NCBI GenBank assembly: GCA_003255065.1 | Contig: QAOA01001431.1 | Location: forward strand, 110,947-174,946 | Length of the DNA: 64,000 nt | Reading direction: 5' to 3' | DNA from: Cercis canadensis | Lineage: Eukaryota; Streptophyta; Magnoliopsida; Fabales; Fabaceae | Shown: positions 23,150-34,933 of the stretch, in pieces | Numbering within the stretch: position 1 is the first letter of the stretch | Layout: the number at the start of each line of letters is the position of its first letter | Program-made: the position numbers and the translations under genes | The notes under the pieces: model-generated | The model's input: the letters and a program-made list of their open reading frames with translations, nothing else | Told to the model about the DNA's origin: nothing | The model's database searches: none

Positions 23150-23641
23150 AAGAATTGACATGTCTTGAATTCAAGGAGGTCAACGAATGGGAAAATGACA
23201 CTATGATGCCGGTTAATAAACAAATATTTTCCCATAAATTTACATTGACCTTTGAAAATTTCGGGTAAATTGCTATTTTTTTTATACAAAATTTAGAGAT
23301 ATCTTGTTTTAATCTCATGTCACAAATTTTAATAAGAGCTTAGGATAAATATTAATAAATTATCTAAAAAAAATTGTCTAATAACAAGAATTAAACTTAA
23401 GTTTTATTAATAAAATGTTTTGAACTTTAAACCTTACAACTTATATTATTAATTAAAATAAATTTTCTTCTATATATTACTAATCAAACACTTGATTAAA
23501 TAAAAACATTTTTTTTTTTGTTTGCAAGGAATTTGAATATGAAATTTCTACATGAATTGTAGTTTATCTAACCCCATAGCTCAAGTGTCATATAGACAAC
23601 TATGAGATCAATGTATGTATCCACATTGTAAAGTCATCAAC

Positions 23642-23951
23642 CACTACTAGAATTTTTTTTTTTTTAGCAAAAAATATTTTCCTTGCTAAATTGAAATTTG
23701 TAATAAATTGATTGTTGCCTTGTTTGTAAGTAAAGCGAGCATTGCTAAATTTTTTACAACGACTTTAATTTTCATTGCAAAGTTTGCAATGGCATCATCG
23801 TTTTTAATTTTGAAAAAATTGTCTTTAAAAGTGGAGTAAGAAAGCATTAAAATTTTGAAATGTAGCAAGGAAATCTTTGTTGCAAAATTTAGCAAGGGAT
23901 TGGTTATTGCAATACTCTTATACTTGAGATGACTATTCTCTTGCTAATCTT

Positions 23952-23992
<41 letters not shown>

Positions 23993-25255
23993 TTGCTTGT
24001 TTGAATAGATGAAGTTTATGTGTTTAGTTATAGGAAATATTCTCTTTCAATTGAAAGAATAAATAGCCAATCTAAGAGATAATTGATACAAAATATGAAG
24101 AATCAATAAAGGTACAAGACATAGAAGCTTGGTTGGCACACATGTAATCGATGTAAACATATCTCCTATTCCATATGCCCAAATCCCACAAACCAAAATA
24201 AAAAACCAGACCAAACCCATCTCCCAACTTAATCAATCCCCTTCACTATTTCTTCTCACCAAAGTAAAATACCCTAAAAGTAAAACAGCACAAACCGTAG
24301 CCACAACGTTTCCTTCTTTCAACAAAATTTTGATCACGAAGTTGAAAATTTCCCTTGTAATCTTCTTTCATTCAACAACCAAAGTCCTCATAGGCTTACC
24401 AAAGAAAGCTAGTAGCACCGCAATGGTGATCCATATCACTAAAACAGCATGCACCACTACCTCAAGAACTGCAATCATAGAAAGCACCCAAAATCAAACC
24501 CCAAAAGCAAAGAAGCATAAAGAGCATAAATAGAATTAAAACTAGTATTTACCATCTTTGATTTTGTTCTAGCAATTGATCATCCTTTTGCTATGGCTTG
24601 GTGCATGAGGGATTGGGAAAAGAGTTCAATGGTTTGGTTGTGAGGGATTGCGGAAAATGATTGAGAGGAAAATGTTGGAGTGAGAGTAAGGGTGAGATTG
24701 TGGGATTTTTTTGTTATGGCCATGGAAGTTGTGTGATTAGAGTTTGAGTCCAAATGAAATATTTGTCAAGAACCGATTCAACCTAAAAGCTTAAGCTGAT
24801 AGGTGAAGGCCCATGAATAGATTTATATCTAACAATATTGATAAACCCAAAAAGCGTGGAAGGACATGTAAAATGTGTAGTGTTTGTGCATTCCTTTTAG
24901 TAAATTTTTACAAGTATTAATCTCTTACTAACTTCTAATAATCTTTCAACAAAAAAATTCTCTTACTAAATCTGAAAATATTTTTTATCAAAGTAAAAAG
25001 AAAAAATTGGCGCAAAATATTTTGACGAAAATAAAAATTGTGCCAAAACAGAAAGTAAAAATTTTGCAATAGAATTCTATCTCTAAATTATAGGAACGAC
25101 AATTTTGTCTTTAATCCGTTACTAATTATTTAATCGTATTGAAAAAGAGAGGAATTTTAGTTTCCCTTACTATTCTCTTGCTAAGGGCAAAATTTAGCAA
25201 TGAAAGATTTGTCCATTGCAAATTTTTGTTGCAAAAAAATAAAATTCTATCAGTA
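23642..25255. mobile_element. Non-autonomous CACTA (En/Spm-like) transposon
   Basis: The left end is CACTACTAGAATTTTT. The right end read in reverse is TACTGATAGAATTTTATTTT, a decayed match. The 3-bp duplication AAC (23639-23641, 25256-25258) fits CACTA transposition. Subterminal TTGCTAAA / TTTAGCAAG motifs recur in both orientations (for example 23680, 23888, 25194), as expected for transposase-binding repeats. An open frame at 24129-24533 inside is lysine/threonine-rich low complexity and is not recognised as a protein. No transposase remains. Confidence 0.75.
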
Positions 25256-25258
25256 AAC

Positions 25259-25752
25259 ATGATATATTTTCATCAATATATTAACGTAATAGAGGGGTGT
25301 TATATTTCTCTGGCCCCATTATTGTTGAGAAAAAAAGGATAATAATTGAAGTTAATCTTTCATAATATTGAGTGTAGGTAGTCCAACCCCACATATGAGA
25401 GCTATGTGAATTGAGGAGAAGAAAATATTTATCAAATGCTTAAATGTAGTTTAAACATTTTAGGAAGATTTAATGTATGCTACCTTTTTTTTAATCTTTT
25501 TTCCTTTGAGGAAAAATATAACATCTATATATATATTTTATTACATATTCCAAAAATGTCTCAATTGCCCACAGACTCATAGATTAAATGATTATAAGAC
25601 TCTATCTCTAAGAAAATAATCTTATATTCAATGTCTCACTTTGACAAAAAGAAAGGTCTTCAAAATATTTTACACAAAATTACACGCATAGATACTTCAA
25701 CAAGAGATGTCTAGATCGAAGTTTGATAAATATAACTTCATCAAAAAAGTAA
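25259..25752. other. AT-rich spacer
   Basis: No gene or element end recognised. Confidence 0.4.
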
Positions 25753-26169
25753 GGGAAAAGTCTTAAAAATCTCCTTCAACTATGCTCTTATTGCACTTTA
25801 CCCTCTATGCTTTAAAAACGTAGGAAATACCTCCTTAAATTTTCAAAATGTGCACTTTACCCCCCGACCCTAACGTCCGTCCATTAATGTGCACATAATG
25901 TGATTAATCTGGGCTATAGTGTAATTTTATAAGGGTATAAATGAAAATAAATTTATAAAAAGTGAGGTCAAAAAATAATATTCGAAGAGTTTTGAGGTCA
26001 AATTATAATTTTTAAATCTTTTCTTCTGTCCATTAATGGACGGACGTTAGGGTCGTAGGGGTAAAGTGCACATTTTGAAAGTTTAAGGAGATCTTTCCTA
26101 CGTTTTTGAAGCATGAGGGATAAAGTGCAATAAGAGCATAGTTCAAGGGGGGTTTTTAGGACTTTTTCC
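25753..26169 (+). mobile_element. Foldback MITE, family 3, copy B
   Basis: About 417 bp, ends GGGAAAAGTCTTAAAAA and TTTTTAGGACTTTTTCC, the same centre and orientation as copy A. No clean 9-bp duplication is visible at these ends. Confidence 0.85.
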
Positions 26170-27211
26170 TTTAGACCAAAGTTGCTGGTTAAAAGAAAAA
26201 ATGTCCCAATTGAAAAACGTTATTTTATCCATTCACAACTAAAACTAAAAAAAGAAAAAGAAATCCATTGACACTAGCTAAGAAATGTATGGAACTCATA
26301 CGCTATTATAACTTTATAATACTTCTTAAAAAGATATGATGTATGACTTGTTCCTAATAAAGGCAACAGATACTTGGGGCTTGCCTTGGTTTTTATTGAA
26401 GTTCGAAAAGGGGCGGTGATGACCAACTTTCAGCAACAAAATTGAGTACTTATAGTTTTAAATTATAAGTTAATATATTCAAAGTTGGACTTTGATTTCT
26501 TAATGATCAGTCAACTCCATATATATATACCCACGTTCTTTAAAATTATATTTTAATCATATTATGAAACTAATGATGATTTTCTTCAAAGGAGCACATG
26601 GAGGTTTTAAATTTAAATTTTATTGAAAACATAATAAAATGAAATTTACAAGAAAAATAGTCAAAACCCTAGATTCAGATAATCTTATTACATATAAAAG
26701 GTTAAATATATTATGTTGTTTTTGAAGCAAAATTTATTTTAAAAAAAATAGTGATGATCGAAATAATGGTAATGACATCAAAAGAGTGAGGTGTGATTTA
26801 ATTAACTATACTTTAATATAATAAAAAAAAGTTAACGATATTGACTTAGTTAATAGGATCGAAATACTTTATTTATAAGACTTAAGTTTAATTTTTTTAT
26901 TACTAATAGCTCTTTTTTAGGTGATCTGCAACTATAAATAATAATTCTTTCTTAATAGGTGACGATGCTTGATATAAGCTAAAGGTCAGAAAGATGGATG
27001 AGGATGGGCCGAGAGTGTATTAACTGTACAGTAACAAATGAATTAAGGGTTAGATTGTGATATCTGAGCTTCAAAATTTAAGTTAGTACGGTCCGAGCTA
27101 AAAAGTGTAATAAATGCTAATAGAAGCAAAAAATCCGTATACTTATTACTGAGTACTATTGATAGATGATGGTTAAAGGATATGATAGATATATACAAAA
27201 TAAAAATTTAA
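26170..27211. other. AT-rich spacer with repeat relic
   Basis: A relic of the dispersed repeat lies at 27055-27105 (TATCTGAGCTTCAAAATTTA). No gene recognised. Confidence 0.4.
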
Positions 27212-27627
27212 GGGAAAAGTCTTAAAAACCTCCTTTAACTATGTTCTTATTGCACTTTACCACCCATGCTTCAAAAACGTAGGAAAGACCTCCTTGAACT
27301 TTCAAAATGTGCACTTTACCCCCATGACCCTAACGTCTGTCCATTAATGGACGGAAGAAGAGATTTAAAAATTACAATTTGACCTCAAAATTCTTTGAAT
27401 ATTACTTTTTGACCCCACTTTTTATAAATTTATTTTCATTTATACCCTTATAAAATTACACTATGGCCCAGATTAATCACATTATGTGCACATTAATAGA
27501 CGGACGTCAGGGTCGGGGGGTAAAGTGCACATTTTGAAAGTTCAAGGAGGTCTTTCCTACGTTTTGAAAGCATGGGTGGTAAAGTGCAATAAGAGCATAG
27601 TTCAAGGGGGTTTTTAGGACTTTTCCC
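27212..27627 (-). mobile_element. Foldback MITE, family 3, copy C
   Basis: A 416-bp element with ends GGGAAAAGTCTTAAAAACC and GGTTTTTAGGACTTTTCCC-type. It is flanked by a perfect 9-bp duplication AAAATTTAA (27203-27211 and 27628-27636). Its centre is reversed relative to copies A and B, so it inserted on the opposite strand. It lies about 1 kb from copy B in inverted arrangement. Confidence 0.93.
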
Positions 27628-27636
27628 AAAATTTAA

Positions 27637-28506
27637 TGATGTGAATATTTGATGAAATGAATCTGAATATAATGGATTTAAAGATTGAGTATTTATAATA
27701 AGTTATTTATAATTATAAATATTATTATAAATTTTCGTTAAAACCTATAAAATTGCGACATGTGACCTCACTCACTTTAAATTTTGTCAAAAAATATTTT
27801 AAAAAAAATCACTTTAACACCCATGTTCCACGGCTACTCGTGCGTTTGTTTTATTATTGTAATACATAGGATTGAAAAAGTTGTATTGGAAATTTGGAAA
27901 ACAAAAAGGATCGTAGACGTATTCGACATGGCGTTCAGCGGTTTGACTGCCTCCACTGATTTTATCCGTTGAACCGAACCGATATTCAAACTGGATATCA
28001 ATGTGACCGGTTGAACCGGCTACTCTACTCCGATTTTAAAACATTGCTAAGTACAAATATCTATAAATTGGAAGCGGGACCAGAAAAAAGTTCAGTTTTG
28101 TTATTTTCCCCAAACTTTAAAATTCAATGTAAACGCTTTCGATTTCCTTCACGCCTTACAATTATGGCCAAGTCTAAGCTTATCTCACCACCTCGTGTCG
28201 TCTCTTATGGGGAGTGTGGAGCAATACTAACCTTTGATTTTAGTATTTGTGCAAAATTCTTAAAAAAATAGTCCAAGACTTTAATAGTTGACATTTGAGT
28301 TTAAATTATTTTAAAAATATTTCACTATTTATTTTATTTTATTTTATGACTTAGATATAAAATTATTTTTAATTTTTACTTAATAGCTTCAATTTTTGAG
28401 TGAGATAGTTTTTTGATATAGTATCAGAGTTTTTTTTATCAGACGGTCAAGAGATCAAATTTTTTTTACCTCCACTTTTTTAATTAAATTAAAATTTCTA
28501 TACAAG
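27637..28506. other. Spacer with a CCGGTT-type element end
   Basis: At about 27940-28055 the sequence GACCGGTTGAACCGGC followed by GATTTTAAAACATTGC resembles one end of the element at 57306-58406, apparently truncated. Two overlapping open frames here (27784-28271) have no recognised similarity. Confidence 0.4.
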
Positions 28507-29113
28507 ACTTGTATTATATATAAAACTATTCATAGACTTTTATATAATATTTTAAGCTTTTGGATGAGATAGTTTCTTGACAATATTCAAGTGTTGAGTT
28601 TGAACTCTCTGCAACCAGTAATCTCGCTTGGTAGGCGCCTTTGCTCAAGGAGATATCTTAGCGCCTAGGGACAAATTGAGTAATCTCCTCAAAAAATCAA
28701 TAGTGTCTTAGAGGTAATTATCTTAGTAGACATCCATTGTCTTTTGTTTGTCTTTAGGTGAATCTTTAAATATATCGCTGGTGTCCTGTCTAATAATATT
28801 AGAATAATATATCTTTACTGTTATTTTGATTAAAAAAAGAGAGAAGATAATGCACTTTAATAAATAAATATTTAGACACATATTAAGTTAGTTGGATTTT
28901 GAGAGTTTAATATTGATACCGTAATCAATAATTAATTGTTGAGGAGTAATTTTTTGAGATAAGTTAAAAGGAAGTTATTGCCCGAAACAACCTGAGTTCA
29001 CGTGCAAAGAAAATGTTTGACCAACCAATCAGAAAGTACAACAAAAAAGCAGTACACAATTTGAACAGTAATCTTCCATTGACCACGAGAGAAGATTGTA
29101 TTCAACTATTCAA
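28507..29113 (+). repeat. 607-bp direct repeat, left copy
   Basis: Differs from 29939-30545 at only about 6 positions with no length change. It contains no recognised gene. Together the copies bracket a Copia fragment. Confidence 0.95.
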
Positions 29114-29938
29114 TCAAAATCTCATATGCAGTTTCAGAGAAAATCAAATTGGCAGAAATGTCTTTGGAAACTGAATTAAGGATCCAAAAAATGACGATAT
29201 TGTTGTTTCTGTACCAGGAATTAAGCAAATCAGCATCTGTACCTTCTGGTTTAGTGATCGTACCATCAATGAAACCTAATTTATTCTTGACCGAGAGAGC
29301 TATCAGCATAGCTCGACTCCAGGACGCATAATTTTCTCCAGTGAGTTGTTGTGAAACAAGAACTAAGCCAGGATTGTCTGAATGGTGTAAAAAGAAAGGA
29401 TGTGAAGGTTCATCAATGGCGGATCTACTTGCTGAGGACCGAGAACCAGAGACATTCACGGATGGAGAAGGAACTTTAGCCATGGTGAAGAAATATCAAA
29501 CGAACATCGATCAGGATCAGGAAGGTGATCGAGAATCAGGAAGAGATCAAACGAGAAAAAGAATTAGAGATGAAGCTCTAATACCATATTGAGCAAAGCG
29601 GAAGGAAAATGAGAGAAAATCTATTCTCATTAAAAATGAATCAGTTACTGTACAAACTGAGTCTATAGCTTTATATAGAATAAACAGAATCCTGAACTAA
29701 CGTAACTAACTAACTAAATAGGGAAGGTTAACTATAGTTAATAACTAATTATCAACAACTAATTAATTAGAGCTAAATCAGTTAACCACATCAGAGGAAG
29801 GACACACCCGTGTCATCACATGTGCATGCCCGTGTGATGTAGACCGAGAGCAGCAGTTATTGAAGAAGAGCACACGGGCAGGTATGGAAGAGGAACACGC
29901 CCGTGTGTTGTCAAGCCAGATAACTGTATATTCTAATA
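29114..29938 (-). mobile_element. Truncated Ty1-Copia fossil: LTR, primer site and start of gag
   Basis: On the minus strand: an LTR of about 350 bp (29590-29938), a primer-binding site TGGTATTAGAGC next to it, a short leader, and the N-terminal part of a Copia gag (29106-29483, signatures LTGENYASWSRAM and KLGFIDGTI). The element stops inside gag. Pol and the second LTR are absent. It looks relatively young, since the flanking direct repeats differ by about 1%. Confidence 0.88.
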
Positions 29939-30545
29939 ACTTGTATTATATATAAAACTATTCATAGACTTTTATATAATATTTTAAGCTTTTGGATGAG
30001 ATAGTTTCTTGACAATATTCAAGTGTTGAGTTTGAACTCTCTGCAACCAATAATCTCGCTTGGTAGGCGTCTTTGCTCAAGGAGATATCCTAGCGCCTAG
30101 GGACAAATTGAGTAATCTCCTCAAAAAATCAATAGTGTCTTAGAGGTAATTATCTGAGTAGACATCCATTGTCTTTTGTTTGTCTTTAGGTGAATCTTTA
30201 AATATATCGCTGGTGTCCTGTCTAATAATATTAGAATAATATATCTTTACTGTTATTTTGATTAAAAAAAGAGAGAAGATAATGCACTTTAATAAATAAA
30301 TATTTAGACACATATTAAGTTAGTTGGATTTTGAGAGTTTAATATTGATACCGTAATCAATAATTAATTGTTGAGGAGTAATTTTTTGAGATAAGTTAAA
30401 AGGAAGTTGTTGCCCGAAACAACCTGAGTTCACGTGCAAAGAAAATGTTTGACCAACCAATCAGAAAGTACGACAAAAAAGCAGTACACAATTTGAACAG
30501 TAATCTTCCATTGACCACGAGAGAAGATTGTATTCAACTATTCAA
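29939..30545 (+). repeat. 607-bp direct repeat, right copy
   Basis: The partner of 28507-29113. Its left edge abuts the outer end of the Copia LTR and its right edge ends at TTCAACTATTCAA. Confidence 0.95.
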
Positions 30546-30575
30546 GTAATCGTCCATGGACCACAGTAAAACAAT

Positions 30576-31121
30576 GGCTTAATTACAATTTTGGTCACTC
30601 TATTTTAACCATTTGAACGTTTTGGTCCTCTTTCTTTAAAAATAAACTGAGTCCCTCTATATTCATAAAATGTACAAGTTTAGTCCATTTATTTTTAAGT
30701 CAAAATTCTTAAGTTTATTTCAAGATGTAAAGTTCTTTGATTCATAATCCCACCGTTCAGATTGAAAAGCTACGTCTTGTGAATCTTTCCATTAAATTTC
30801 AGCTCGATCTAACGGTGAATAAGTCTAAATTTTTGGTTAGATGAAAACTTATGGTTTTGGTATTTTGGGCTAAGTTTCACCGTTAGATCGAGCTCAAATT
30901 TAGTGAGAAGGTTCACAAGATGTAGCCCTTCAATCTGAATGGTGGGATTATGAATCAGAGAACTTTACATCTTGAAATAAACCTAAGAATTTTAACTTAA
31001 AGATAAATGGACTAAATTTGTACATTTTATAAATATAGAGGAACTCAATAGTTCATTTTTAAAGAAAGAGGACCAAAACGTTTAAGTGGTTAAAATAGGG
31101 GACCAAAATTACAATTAAGCC
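30576..31121. mobile_element. Foldback MITE, family 1 (Mutator-like), copy B
   Basis: A 546-bp near-palindrome with ends GGCTTAATTACAATTTTGG and CCAAAATTACAATTAAGCC. It is flanked by a perfect 9-bp target duplication TAAAACAAT (30567-30575 and 31122-31130). Strongly similar to copy A at 5377-5923. No coding capacity. Confidence 0.95.
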
Positions 31122-31130
31122 TAAAACAAT

Positions 31131-31639
31131 ACATATCAGGTAGGAATACCAAGCTGCAGGTAGAGGTACTAAAAAATCCATGGCTCATTGTTAGGACCGA
31201 GCTTGTAATAATGGAGTTACCGAGGGGCACTTGGCACATTTTACCGAGTTATAACCCTATTTCAATAGTATAGTTTATGATTTATTAAAAATTTTTTATT
31301 ATCAAAATTATTTATATATAAATAAAATTATATTTAGATAAATTTATATAAATAACTTATTACACTTTAAAAAATAATTTTTAGTTTATTTTATGAAATT
31401 ATTTTTAAAAAAATTATTATAGAAGCTCATAACAACTTAATCAACAATTATTTTAAAAAAAGTTTGAGCCAAAATATTCTTAAATGATAGTTAAAATTCT
31501 GGTAAAACTCGATGATCAATTTCCTCATTTTTTATTTATTTTAGAAACGCTTTGTATATCAAAATACAAAATACTTTAATTTATAAAATTTTTTTTTTGT
31601 ATAAAAACTTTTTACATAAATTATTTTTATATATTATCT
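31131..31639. other. AT-rich spacer
   Basis: No gene or element end recognised. Confidence 0.4.
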
Positions 31640-31975
31640 TAAAATAAACCGTTTACCTAGATAGGATCATAGTGAATAAGCTGAGGAGCCACTAAGCTTC
31701 TGGGCCTGATTGGGCCTAGGGGTATCTACAATATCTATTTCAAGCCAAACCACATCAAACTCTTGTACTATATAAATACGGTTTACGGACAACATTTTTA
31801 TATAAACGCTTAAATAAATCGTTTATTCAAAAGAAAACATAATAGATAAGCTGAAGAGTCATTGAGCTTCAAGGTGAGATTGGGCCTTGGGCCTATGGGT
31901 ATCTAAAATATCTATTTCCAGAGGTGGACATTGGTCTTCAAGCCGAACCACATCAAACTCCTGTATTATTCTCTC
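31640..31975 (+). repeat. Diverged tandem pair, about 165-bp unit
   Basis: Two units share AATAAGCTGAGGAGCCA / GATAAGCTGAAGAGTCA, GATTGGGCCT, GGGTATCTA, ATATCTATTTC and CCACATCAAACTC. The units start near 31640 and 31808. Origin unknown. Confidence 0.75.
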
Positions 31976-31984
31976 CGCTCTTTA

Positions 31985-32185
31985 TTTTATTAGAAATTCT
32001 ATGATACTATGTGAATATGCCATATTAGACTGACATGACAAACAGAAGTAATTTTTATATTTTATTATATATAAATATAATTTATCTTATTTTCTCAAAC
32101 AAACTTAAAAATAATTAATTTGTACATAAGTCATTCACACATTGACTATTCTCATGTAGTATAACATATTATAAAATATTTAAGA
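31985..32185 (-). mobile_element. Short AT-rich MITE-like repeat, copy 1
   Basis: The reverse complement matches 52395-52595 over about 190 bp, sharing TGACATGTGTACAAATTAA-type, TATATATAATAAAATATAAA and TAGTATCATAGAAT. No coding capacity; the superfamily is not determined. The spacer from 32186 to 32660 shows nothing else. Confidence 0.65.
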
Positions 32186-32660
32186 AACCTCCTTATTTTA
32201 TTGTTGCCAACTTGCTATTATAACAAAACAAATAGAATATTAAGGCCAAATAAAAATGAATAAATAAAAACAGAAAGAAAGAAAATGGGACTCTAGATGA
32301 TGAGAAGGGAGGTGGAAGAAAACAAGCAAAGGAATCACTAATATGAATTGATGATTAGCTGAATTCCATGATGAGATGCTGAAATTGACATTCTATAAAA
32401 AATGGGACAAGACCAAATTTAGGGTATACCAATGTCCTCCACTTCAAAAACAAATATAGTGTAAATCTTAAAAACAATTTAAAAAAAAAAAAAAAAAGAA
32501 GAGTTCTAAGATTAACATGATCTATCTTAACGATTGACAATGAAGAAGGGTATCCACAAACTTTTACAAAGACCTATGAACAAAATTATGATGACTATGG
32601 ATATGTATCTTTGTGAAGATCAAATAGGAATTTTTCTTATGGAAACAACATAGATAATGT

Positions 32661-34933
32661 CTAGTTGAGAGAGTTAGACACAGAATATATGAAGTCCAAG
32701 AAGCCTGTTCCCTTCAAAAGACCCTTACCAGTTAAAAGCTCAAAATCCAACAACAAGAGGAAACCAATAACAGCTGCTTTCCCGTTTATTATTTCATTCT
32801 TCCCAGTGAAACCAAATCCTTCTTGTTCCTCATCAATCACCATCCTAACCTAATCACATAATAGAATTAATCAGTTGAAAGTAGAGTTGAATGTAATTGC
32901 AGTGTTCTTGTTCATTCAAGATCTCATTCACAAAGTGAAGGTAATGTAGTGTAGTTACCTCATCAACATTGACATCAGTTGCAGTTACACCGGGTTGAGC
33001 CTTTCCACTAAAGACTATCTCAGCTGCAGCATCAGGTTTTAAACCTGCACTCATGCTGATGTAAATGTTCTCTTCATCAGTTTTAACAGGATATATAAAA
33101 AGTGACCTCAAAGAAGGTGTGAGAACTCTCAGAACTGGATTTTTTGGATACCACTCCTTGACAGCTCCAGTTTGCAGATCAAATGTACTATCGGTTGTTG
33201 GGCAAACTATACACCCCTCCTGCATAAAGGAAGGAATAGAAAAAGGCCATGCATTTCCAGTCAATTTACATTGATGGATTTCAGAGAACATTCAACACTT
33301 ACATAAAACATTCAAAAATTATGAAAGATTGTAAGTAGTAATGATGGAAACAAAACAACTGAAGTCTCAAGTGTCTCTTGCTATAGGTGCAATTGAAATA
33401 GTTCCCAAGATAAACCTTTATAACAATGTTATATTTATATAGAAACTTCTAGAAAAGAAACTATAAACTTTTTTACAACAGATGTAGTATATGCGGTAGT
33501 CAGATCAAAACTATACACATTTGGAGGCTCGTTTGAAGCTCCTATGACAAAATTTGCCAATGAGCAATGAAAAATAAAGCACTGGCCAATAATCATTTTC
33601 CTGTCACAAATTCAAAAGAAAAGGGATCCTGTTTGAGATGACAAAGTAGGTTGGGCCTTCTAGCGTTATAACGGGTAAATCCTGTTTGTGCCTCTAGTTC
33701 CCATTCTAGATATCAAATAGGCTGCTGGAATTAAAAGGTGGGTAAGAGAAGGCCAATCAAAATTTCGGTTTAGTACATTTTCTTCATCCACATCTCATGA
33801 CTAAACAACCAAGTATTGGTACTATTTTTCACTTGATACTCGAACTAGGCAGTTCATTTTACCCAACTGTGACATCAACTTGGTGAATAACTACAAGAGC
33901 TATATCATGCATATTGAGACTTAACCAACAGATCCAAGTTAATTCAAGTTTACTAGATGTAACACACCACAACAGATAAGACAAAAATTCATTGCTGACA
34001 AGTATATTCTCTCTTTTGAGAGGTGGGAAATGGACAAATTTGAAAAATATGAAATCAAACTTAATGATTGTAGGTTGAATTTTCTCTTTGCTTCTTTCTT
34101 TCCCCATGATGAATCAGTTGGGGCCACGAATAGCTTATATTGGATGTTATTCTTTCTAAAGTTTAGGAGTTTTACAGAGATTAAATATCCACTTTCTCTA
34201 CTTAAATTAATTCAGTTCAAACAACGAAATTCCAACAAGATTGTATGACATTTTATCATATAACATCTCACATCCACTGTTTCAGATTTATTCCAAACAA
34301 GAAGCTAACCAGTTATAACAAGAAGTTATTAAAAACTTTTAAGTACTAACCAGTTATAACAAGAAGTTATTATACAATGCTCTTGAACCCACTTCAATAT
34401 TCATTCGCCATTGATAAATTGACTATTATTAATAGCTGTATATGTTGAAAAGACAGAAAATTTTCAATTAAAAACAAGCAAAAAGAATGAACTGAAACCT
34501 GGGTAAGCTTGGCATTGAGCAATCCTTCACTATAAGCACCTTCAGCAGGGGATCTGTTTTCAATGGCGAAAACCTGATCTTTATACCAGAGCAACAATAT
34601 CGTCTCGCCATCTTGAATTATCACGCGCCGCTCCCCCTTGGGCAGTGCCGACAGCGGCACCACCGGAATCCAGTTTTTATTCCCGCTGCCGCCATCGTCG
34701 CCGGATGCTGAAGATTCTTCAGCGACTGAAACTTGGGTTGCCTTGCATTTAACTGGGTGGGCAGGGTTGGTGGGGAGATAATGGTAATAGATGGAAGATT
34801 TGGGGGTAGAATGGAAGATTGAGGATGGAATTGAGGGGCAGACAAGAAGGGATTTGCGAGCAGGTGATAGTGAAGTAGGGAAATTGAGAGAGTAGTTGTT
34901 GGAACATGAAAGGGGTAAAGGGGTGGTGGCCAT
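32661..34933 (-). CDS. PSB33: PSB33/LIL8 thylakoid protein with Rieske-like domain
   Basis: Three exons on the minus strand, 34933-34499, 33219-32959 and 32849-32661, all in phase 0 with GT-AG introns, give 294 residues. The N-terminal about 60 residues are rich in Ser, Thr and Pro with few acids, as in a chloroplast transit peptide. The middle (about 98-190) is the Rieske-type fold: LPKGERRVIIQDGETILLLW, then AIENRSPAEGAYSEGLL and GCIVCPTTDSTFDL. The CxH ligand pair is missing, so no 2Fe-2S cluster is expected. Near the C terminus ExxNGKxAV and a hydrophobic helix (about 254-274) resemble an LHC first helix. Arabidopsis PSB33 is a thylakoid membrane protein supporting photosystem II-LHCII organisation. 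An in-frame ATG at 35059 would add 42 residues; I prefer 34933 because MATTPLPLS is a typical transit-peptide start. Confidence 0.93.

Noticed and set aside
24129-24533. 134-residue open frame
   Set aside because: Lies inside the CACTA element, is Lys/Thr/Ser-rich low complexity, and has no family signature.
27784-28271. Two open frames of 62 and 100 residues
   Set aside because: Overlap the end of a CCGGTT-rich element and resemble no known protein.
28507-30545. The two 607-bp repeats as the LTRs of one retrotransposon
   Set aside because: They could be read as TG...CA blocks, but no primer-binding site lies next to either, and the real primer site adjoins a separate LTR inside the interval.
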